This document shows positions 6,248 through 9,892 of a DNA stretch of 9,892 bases, piece by piece. Positions within the stretch are counted from its first letter, which is position 1. Each line of letters starts with the position of its first letter. Below the pieces are notes generated by a model. The model did no database searches and was not told where the DNA came from. It worked only from the letters and a program-made list of their open reading frames with translations. The translations under genes were made by a program, and so were the position numbers. Source of the DNA: Methanobacteriota archaeon (GTDB lineage Archaea; Thermoplasmatota; DTKX01; GCA-020343715); assembly GCA_030597775.1 (NCBI GenBank), contig JAUVRF010000035.1, positions 1-9,892 of the forward strand, in the 5' to 3' direction.

Positions 6248-7211
6248 TTTCTACGTTCTCCGCGATTATGGAGTGGTGGACGTAGCCCGTCCAGGTCCAC
6301 TGGACCACGCCATCACCGTCCAGGAGCACGATGAGGGGTAATTGCCAGATGTCGTAGCGGGACTGGATGTTGTCACCGTCCACCGCGAAGGTCCAGGTGG
6401 CATTGTTCGACTCCCTGACGGACCGCACCTCTTCGTCGGTCTCCCAGGTGATGAGGTCCAGCGAGACCATCTGGAGGCCCTCTCCGGAGTAGTTCGAATA
6501 GACCTTCTCCAGGTCCTTGAAGAGCATGAGGCAGAACGGGCACTCCATCTCCCATACGTTCACGATGACCGGGGAACCGCGCAGGTCCGACAGCCTTCCC
6601 TCCACGCCATCCACGTCCCGCCACACCAGGTCGGGAACGGTGCTTCCCACCTGGGGATGAGCGTCCTCGGGAGCCTCGATGCCCCAGGTGGTCTCGATCA
6701 CCTGGACGATACGACCCTGACCCAGGGCCTCGTCGCTCCTCTCGAGGATGATATGGTCTGCGTCCAGGACGAATACGGTCGGATAGTCCTGGATCGAGAG
6801 GATGTCCTCGATGACGCCCTCGGGCGTGGAGAAGGTCCAGTCCGCACCCACCTCGTCGCGCAGGTCGCCCACGGTCTTTCCATCGTACACCTGGCTGTCG
6901 CGGATGGTGAGGGCCTCCACGGTGACGTTGTCCCAGTGCCCGAGCACGCTCCTGATCTGGGCGAACTGTGGCATGAAGGGGTCTGCCGCCGGGTCCACAA
7001 CGTGGAGGATGACGTAATCCGCATCGATGCTCCACAGACCAAGGGCGGAGCCATCGTGGGTGGTCACGTTGAAATCGGGTATGCGGAAGTACTTTGTGGT
7101 CCCCTCGTGAGGGAGTTCCATCCCATCGGGTTCATTCCCGTCCAGGCAGCCCGGGAGGACCGCCACCAGCAACAGAATAAGGAGGACGATGAAGGGCGTG
7201 GCCCGGTCCAT
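6237..7211 (-). CDS. Lipoprotein with two thioredoxin-like domains, first one lacking the active-site cysteines (TlpA/ResA-like)
   Basis: The 324-residue protein begins with a short basic end, a hydrophobic stretch (7-20) and a lipobox ending in LPGC with Cys22. It is thus probably exported and lipid-anchored on the outer face of the membrane. Two thioredoxin folds follow. Domain 1 (about 48-180) keeps a cis-proline-type QDYPTVFVLDAD segment (141-151), but its active-site position reads DPAADPF with no cysteine. Domain 2 (about 186-324) is TlpA/ResA-like with WEMECPFC, the redox pair C224 and C227, and LPLIVLLDGDG (291-301). Expected role: extracytoplasmic thiol-disulfide exchange, for example in cytochrome maturation or protein repair; the partner is unknown. 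The ATG at 7211 is chosen because a TATA box lies 25 bases upstream, implying a leaderless mRNA; a TTG at 7223 is less likely. It lies 48 bases downstream of the prenyltransferase. Confidence 0.88.
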   Translation of the reverse strand: MDRATPFIVLLILLLVAVLPGCLDGNEPDGMELPHEGTTKYFRIPDFNVTTHDGSALGLWSIDADYVILHVVDPAADPFMPQFAQIRSVLGHWDNVTVEALTIRDSQVYDGKTVGDLRDEVGADWTFSTPEGVIEDILSIQDYPTVFVLDADHIILERSDEALGQGRIVQVIETTWGIEAPEDAHPQVGSTVPDLVWRDVDGVEGRLSDLRGSPVIVNVWEMECPFCLMLFKDLEKVYSNYSGEGLQMVSLDLITWETDEEVRSVRESNNATWTFAVDGDNIQSRYDIWQLPLIVLLDGDGVVQWTWTGYVHHSIIAENVEKLI

Positions 7212-7232
7212 GGCGATGCACAAGCGGCCTGT

Positions 7233-7240
7233 CTATATCA
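7233..7240 (-). promoter_or_regulatory. TATA-box promoter for the thioredoxin-like lipoprotein, leaderless
   Basis: On the minus strand TGATATAG, preceded by an A-rich AAAACG resembling a BRE, is centred about 25 bases upstream of the ATG at 7211. No ribosome binding site is found in between. It lies in the 48-base gap after the prenyltransferase gene, so the lipoprotein gene can be transcribed independently. Confidence 0.65.
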
Positions 7241-7259
7241 CGTTTTGGGCGAAGTATGG

Positions 7260-8222
7260 TCAAGCGCCAACGACAATGCCCACGCAGAGGAGCGTCCCGC
7301 CGACCAGGTGGGTGATGACCGTGAGCCCCATCGCGGGCTCCATATCGGGGTAGATCCCCCGGGAGCGGTTGAGCACCGCGACCGCCCCTGCCGCGGGGAC
7401 GAACGCGGCCATGGTCACCAGGGCCGCCAAGGGCATGAGGTTCATGATGACGGCCCCGACGATCACCGCCATCGCTCCCACCTGCAGGGTGGTGTAGACC
7501 TCGATCGACCGCTCCACACCCCAGCGAACGACCAGGGTCCGCTTGCCGGATGCCGCGTCAGCCTCCATGTCCGGGAACTGGTTGACCCAGATGACGGCTG
7601 CTATCCACAGTGACACCGGAATGGAGGCCGCAAGGGCCTCCCAGCTGAAGGACCTGACCTGGATGTAGTAGGTCCCGAGGACGACCAGCAGGCCGAAGAG
7701 GGCCCCGATGACCAGATCGCCCATCCCCTTGGACGCAAGGGAGAGCGGTGGCGCGGAGTAGAAGTACGCCCCACCCACGCCTATCATGCCCAGGAGGAGG
7801 ATGATCCAGCCGTCCTCTCCAAGCAGGTAGCCCAGGTAAAGGCCCACGATGGAACCAAGGGCCAGGAATGCCTGGCCCAGCCTCTGCACCTTCCTCGGTG
7901 AAAGACGCTTGTCGACCAGGGTGCTCGAGCCTCCGGAGAAGGCCGTCCTGTTGCGGTTGATGACGTCGGTCCCACCCAGGAAGTCCCAGTAGTCGTTGGT
8001 GATGTTGGCTCCCAGATGAAGGAACACGACGCCGATCATCGTGAGGAAGAACAGGTACCAGTCCATACCCCACAGGTCCTTGAGGGCGGCCCAGGCCACG
8101 GCCCCACCCACGAGCACGGGGATCACGGAGGCGGTGAGGAAGGGAGCCCTGAGCTCCTCGAGCCAATCGGTCAATGTGGCGTCACCAGATGACGCTTCGG
8201 CTTTGGTACCTTCGATGGTCAC
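7260..8222 (-). CDS. menA: UbiA-family prenyltransferase, MenA-like (1,4-dihydroxy-2-naphthoate octaprenyltransferase type)
   Basis: This integral membrane protein attaches a polyprenyl chain from its diphosphate to an aromatic ring, for MenA the 1,4-dihydroxy-2-naphthoate ring in menaquinone synthesis. Counted from the GTG at 8222 (320 residues), the first Mg-diphosphate motif is NDYWDFLGGTD (76-86) and the second is FPDMEADAASGKRTL (216-230). The YSAPPLSL segment with KGMGD after it is typical of MenA. About eight or nine hydrophobic helices are evident. The NDYWDFxxGxD form favours MenA over archaeal DGGGP synthase, but another aromatic acceptor is possible. Start choice: an ATG at 8276 would overlap the tiaS stop (ATGCTGA), but the 18 extra codons use AT-rich codons unlike the rest, and a TATA-like CTTAATTG lies 28 bases before the GTG, which fits a leaderless start. 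Family is certain, start moderate. Confidence 0.88.
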   Translation of the reverse strand: MTIEGTKAEASSGDATLTDWLEELRAPFLTASVIPVLVGGAVAWAALKDLWGMDWYLFFLTMIGVVFLHLGANITNDYWDFLGGTDVINRNRTAFSGGSSTLVDKRLSPRKVQRLGQAFLALGSIVGLYLGYLLGEDGWIILLLGMIGVGGAYFYSAPPLSLASKGMGDLVIGALFGLLVVLGTYYIQVRSFSWEALAASIPVSLWIAAVIWVNQFPDMEADAASGKRTLVVRWGVERSIEVYTTLQVGAMAVIVGAVIMNLMPLAALVTMAAFVPAAGAVAVLNRSRGIYPDMEPAMGLTVITHLVGGTLLCVGIVVGA

Positions 8223-8246
8223 TCCACCTGGGAAGAAGGAGGATGC

Positions 8247-8254
8247 AATTAAGG
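8247..8254 (-). promoter_or_regulatory. Possible TATA-like element before the prenyltransferase GTG start
   Basis: The minus strand reads CCTTAATT in an AT-richer patch between the tiaS stop and the GTG at 8222, about 28 bases from that GTG. It is a weak match to an archaeal TATA box. If real, it makes the upstream ATG at 8276 non-coding leader or promoter. Confidence 0.3.
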
Positions 8255-8269
8255 ATTGTGCCAAGAATT

Positions 8270-9628
8270 TCAGCATATGCTAGTGTCGGTTCCGATGGCC
8301 TCCATCTCAGGGCGAAGACCCAACCTCAACGGTCGGGCCAGGTGTCGCCTGGCCCCGGTTGGCACCTCGTACCAGCCAGGGGCCACATCCCTCGACCGGG
8401 TCTCCTCGATGACGTCACCCTCGCCGGCCCTTGCACCGCAACGGACGCATCTGTAACCCGCCCCCGTGCCGACGGACTTCATCGATTGGCCGCAGTCGGG
8501 GCACTTGGGATTGCCGACCTTCACCACCTGGGTCTGGGTCCCGAGGGCCAGGAGGGAGAACTTCTCCAGGTTCAATGTCCTGGGCTCTTCGCGAACGCTG
8601 CCGCAGGCAACGATGATGTCCCCGGGAAGTAGCTCGCGCACCACGTGGCGGAACCCCTTGGTGGGCTCGTAGGCGGCGACTGCCAGGTGGCGTCTGCCGT
8701 CGGCGATCTCGAACAGGACGTGACCGCCCGGGATCGTCCTGGGGGCCTTGGTGACCTCTCCCCTCACCACCACGCTCTCGAAGGGTCTCACGTCGGAGAG
8801 GGCCTTCGGGACGAGATGGTCGTCCGTCCCCTGGTTGGTGACGAACTCGACCCAGCCCGCCCGCTTCTCGCCGATGATGGCCCCGAGAGCCCTTGGCAGG
8901 TCGCCTGGGTCGGTGCCCCGGATTCCGAAGAGCACCGGGCAGGGGCTGGATGGGACCATGGTGAGGTCGCCCGTCTCGTGGTCGTAGCTGTCGAAGGTGC
9001 TTGGAAAATGTTCGTCGAGGGCCTTCACCGACGGGGCATCCACATCCCTGGGCGTCCCCCAGCGGTCCCTCTCGCGATGCGCGATCGGCTCCCACGTGGT
9101 CCGCTCCGTCGGCCAGGCGATGGCCGCCGACGCGCCGATCAGGCCACGGAGGGAGCCCTCGCCCCGGGACAGTAGGCCCCCGTCCCCGAGCCTTCGTTCG
9201 ACGGTGTCAACCTCCAGGATCGTGTGCATCGCCTCGTCGTACCATGCAGGGGGAGGGGGTCCCCGGGACAGGACAAGGCCGGGATTGGTGCGGCCATCCT
9301 CGATCCAGGTCAGTTCCTCCACGACGGCCCACGCCGCATCCAGGACCTCCTGGCTCGGGGGGACGTCGACGCCATCCGGATAGGAATGGATGGGCTCCCC
9401 GTCCCATTCCCCGATCGCCCTGGGCGCGCCCCCTGGCGTACCCAGGTGCATGGCCAGCGCGGCGTTGCCCCGGGTCTTCCAGGGGTTCGTGGGGTTCAAC
9501 CTCACCAGTCGTGGATGGTCCAGGAGGACCAGGTCCATCTCCTCCCGGAGACGGAGTGCCATCTGGACTGCCACGCGGGTGGTGCAGCCTCCCTCGAGGG
9601 AGTCGGTGCCGCCCACTCCGAGGAGCAT
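8270..9628 (-). CDS. tiaS: tRNA(Ile2) 2-agmatinylcytidine synthetase TiaS
   Basis: TiaS attaches agmatine to C34 of the tRNA-Ile with a CAU anticodon, using ATP, so that this tRNA reads AUA and not AUG. The 452-residue product follows the family layout. The N-terminal kinase-like domain has GVGGTDSLEGGCTTR (4-18) and RLVRLNPTNPWKTRGN (about 40-55). The ferredoxin-like part includes VLFGIRG and FVTNQGTDDHL. The OB-fold covers about 286-365 with PRTIPGGHVLFEI, and a zinc ribbon has CPDC (376-379) and CVRC (394-397). T16 aligns with the autophosphorylated Thr of Archaeoglobus TiaS. The usual GIDDTDS motif is here GVGGTDS: both Asp are Gly. Start is ATG at 9628 with GGAGGT six bases upstream, exactly at the family's usual N-terminus. 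The stop overlaps a possible prenyltransferase ATG. Identity is very secure; the effect of the Gly-Gly change is unknown. Confidence 0.95.
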   Translation of the reverse strand: MLLGVGGTDSLEGGCTTRVAVQMALRLREEMDLVLLDHPRLVRLNPTNPWKTRGNAALAMHLGTPGGAPRAIGEWDGEPIHSYPDGVDVPPSQEVLDAAWAVVEELTWIEDGRTNPGLVLSRGPPPPAWYDEAMHTILEVDTVERRLGDGGLLSRGEGSLRGLIGASAAIAWPTERTTWEPIAHRERDRWGTPRDVDAPSVKALDEHFPSTFDSYDHETGDLTMVPSSPCPVLFGIRGTDPGDLPRALGAIIGEKRAGWVEFVTNQGTDDHLVPKALSDVRPFESVVVRGEVTKAPRTIPGGHVLFEIADGRRHLAVAAYEPTKGFRHVVRELLPGDIIVACGSVREEPRTLNLEKFSLLALGTQTQVVKVGNPKCPDCGQSMKSVGTGAGYRCVRCGARAGEGDVIEETRSRDVAPGWYEVPTGARRHLARPLRLGLRPEMEAIGTDTSIC

Positions 9629-9634
9629 CGCGCG

Positions 9635-9640
9635 ACCTCC
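9635..9640 (-). promoter_or_regulatory. Shine-Dalgarno site of tiaS
   Basis: GGAGGT on the minus strand lies six bases before the ATG at 9628, a full match to the archaeal 16S 3' end complement. A weak TATA-like CATAACTA (9662-9669) lies about 26 bases further upstream and could start the message near 9640. Confidence 0.6.
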
Positions 9641-9761
9641 GGTCCTGCAGCGGAAGGAGGGTAGTTATGGGTTATCCGACCTGGGCTAGGACGCCGCACC
9701 GCCCCCTCTTGGCGGGGTCACGCGACGCCCGTGTCCGGGTTCGGCCGTCATGGAACTCTCA

Positions 9762-9815
9762 ATGACACGCCATGAGGTCCGTCCGCACCTGGTGCACCAT
9801 GATATGGTGTGTCAT
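9762..9815. repeat. Nested inverted repeats, possible operator or RNA hairpin
   Basis: ATGACACGCCAT (9762-9773) pairs with ATGGTGTGTCAT (9804-9815) over 12 positions with one G-T pair, enclosing a 30-base loop. Inside, CACCAT (9795-9800) and ATGGTG (9804-9809) form a competing tight hairpin around GAT, and GGTGCACC (9791-9798) is a perfect 8-base palindrome. The outer and inner stems use the same right arm, so they are mutually exclusive. It could be a regulator-binding site or a switching RNA leader; this is inference. Confidence 0.45.
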
Positions 9816-9877
9816 GGCGTTCCGCTGGCTGATTCGCGCCTTCCGCGCGCCCTGACGTTGACAGACCGGAACTATTC

Positions 9878-9892
9878 CCCGGAAGTAATATA
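9878..9892 (+). promoter_or_regulatory. Possible BRE/TATA at the right edge
   Basis: The window ends CCGGAAGTAATATA, in which a purine-rich stretch precedes TAATATA, like an archaeal BRE plus TATA box pointing rightward. The gene it would serve lies outside the window, so this cannot be confirmed. Confidence 0.3.

Larger units (their letters stand above)
9641..9892. other. Intergenic region upstream of tiaS
   Basis: I find no convincing protein or RNA gene here. It holds a weak TATA-like site for tiaS (9662-9669), a 5-base stem CCGCC/GGCGG with a 7-base loop (9699-9715), the nested inverted repeats at 9762-9815, and a possible promoter at the right edge. Neither strand shows a tRNA T-arm consensus. 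Confidence 0.5.

Noticed and set aside
6342..7613. Plus-strand open frame opposite the lipoprotein and prenyltransferase genes (423 codons)
   Set aside because: It crosses two real genes and their intergenic promoter, and its composition (His, Asp, Gly) is that of a shadow frame.
9690..9760. Possible tRNA, because of a 5-base stem with a 7-base loop
   Set aside because: The loop lacks T at position 33, no T-arm with GTTCRA consensus is placed correctly on either strand, and no acceptor stem closes.
9814..9855. 13-codon open frame starting ATGGCGTTCCGC
   Set aside because: It has no ribosome binding site or promoter at the right distance, overlaps the inverted repeat, and is too short to judge.

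Overview
The window looks like part of a GC-rich archaeal chromosome, most likely from the Thermoplasmata or a relative. The evidence is as follows. TiaS is found only in archaea. TATA-box promoters sit about 25 to 28 bases upstream of start codons, which implies leaderless mRNAs. A 5S rRNA gene stands alone, unlinked to 16S or 23S, and its sequence is archaeal in character. A TATA/BRE promoter style is combined with bacterial-type UvrA/UvrB, as in many mesophilic euryarchaea. The phylum assignment is inference from gene content only.

Layout, left to right. (1) Positions 1-4266, minus strand: uvrB followed closely by uvrA, the damage-recognition genes of nucleotide excision repair. uvrA runs off the left edge and carries an in-frame TAA exactly where the highly conserved tyrosine of the PRSNPATYTG motif should be; recognisable UvrA sequence continues after it. 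(2) Positions 4267-4384: a divergent promoter region in which the two TATA boxes share a perfect 11-base inverted repeat. (3) Positions 4385-6025, plus strand: a flavodoxin-fold reductase with a helical C-terminal extension, a 79-residue Cys/His protein, and a probable DUF3788-family protein. (4) Positions 6080-6206, minus strand: 5S rRNA, whose TATA box overlaps the stop codon of the gene before it. (5) Positions 6237-9628, minus strand: a membrane-anchored lipoprotein with two thioredoxin-like domains, a UbiA/MenA-type prenyltransferase, and tiaS, which modifies tRNA-Ile2. (6) Positions 9629-9892: an intergenic region with nested inverted repeats and a possible promoter at the right edge.

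Functional links: uvrB and uvrA form one transcription unit. The tiaS stop codon overlaps a possible ATG of the prenyltransferase, but an AT-richer stretch and a TATA-like site suggest the prenyltransferase also has its own promoter and starts at a GTG further in. The prenyltransferase (quinone-type lipid synthesis), the thioredoxin-like lipoprotein and the flavoprotein could all belong to redox physiology at the membrane, but the window does not prove a joint pathway.

I see no mobile element, CRISPR array, tRNA gene or obvious defence system. The most notable signals are the interrupted uvrA, the loss of the Asp-Asp pair in the TiaS kinase motif, and the shared divergent promoter element.
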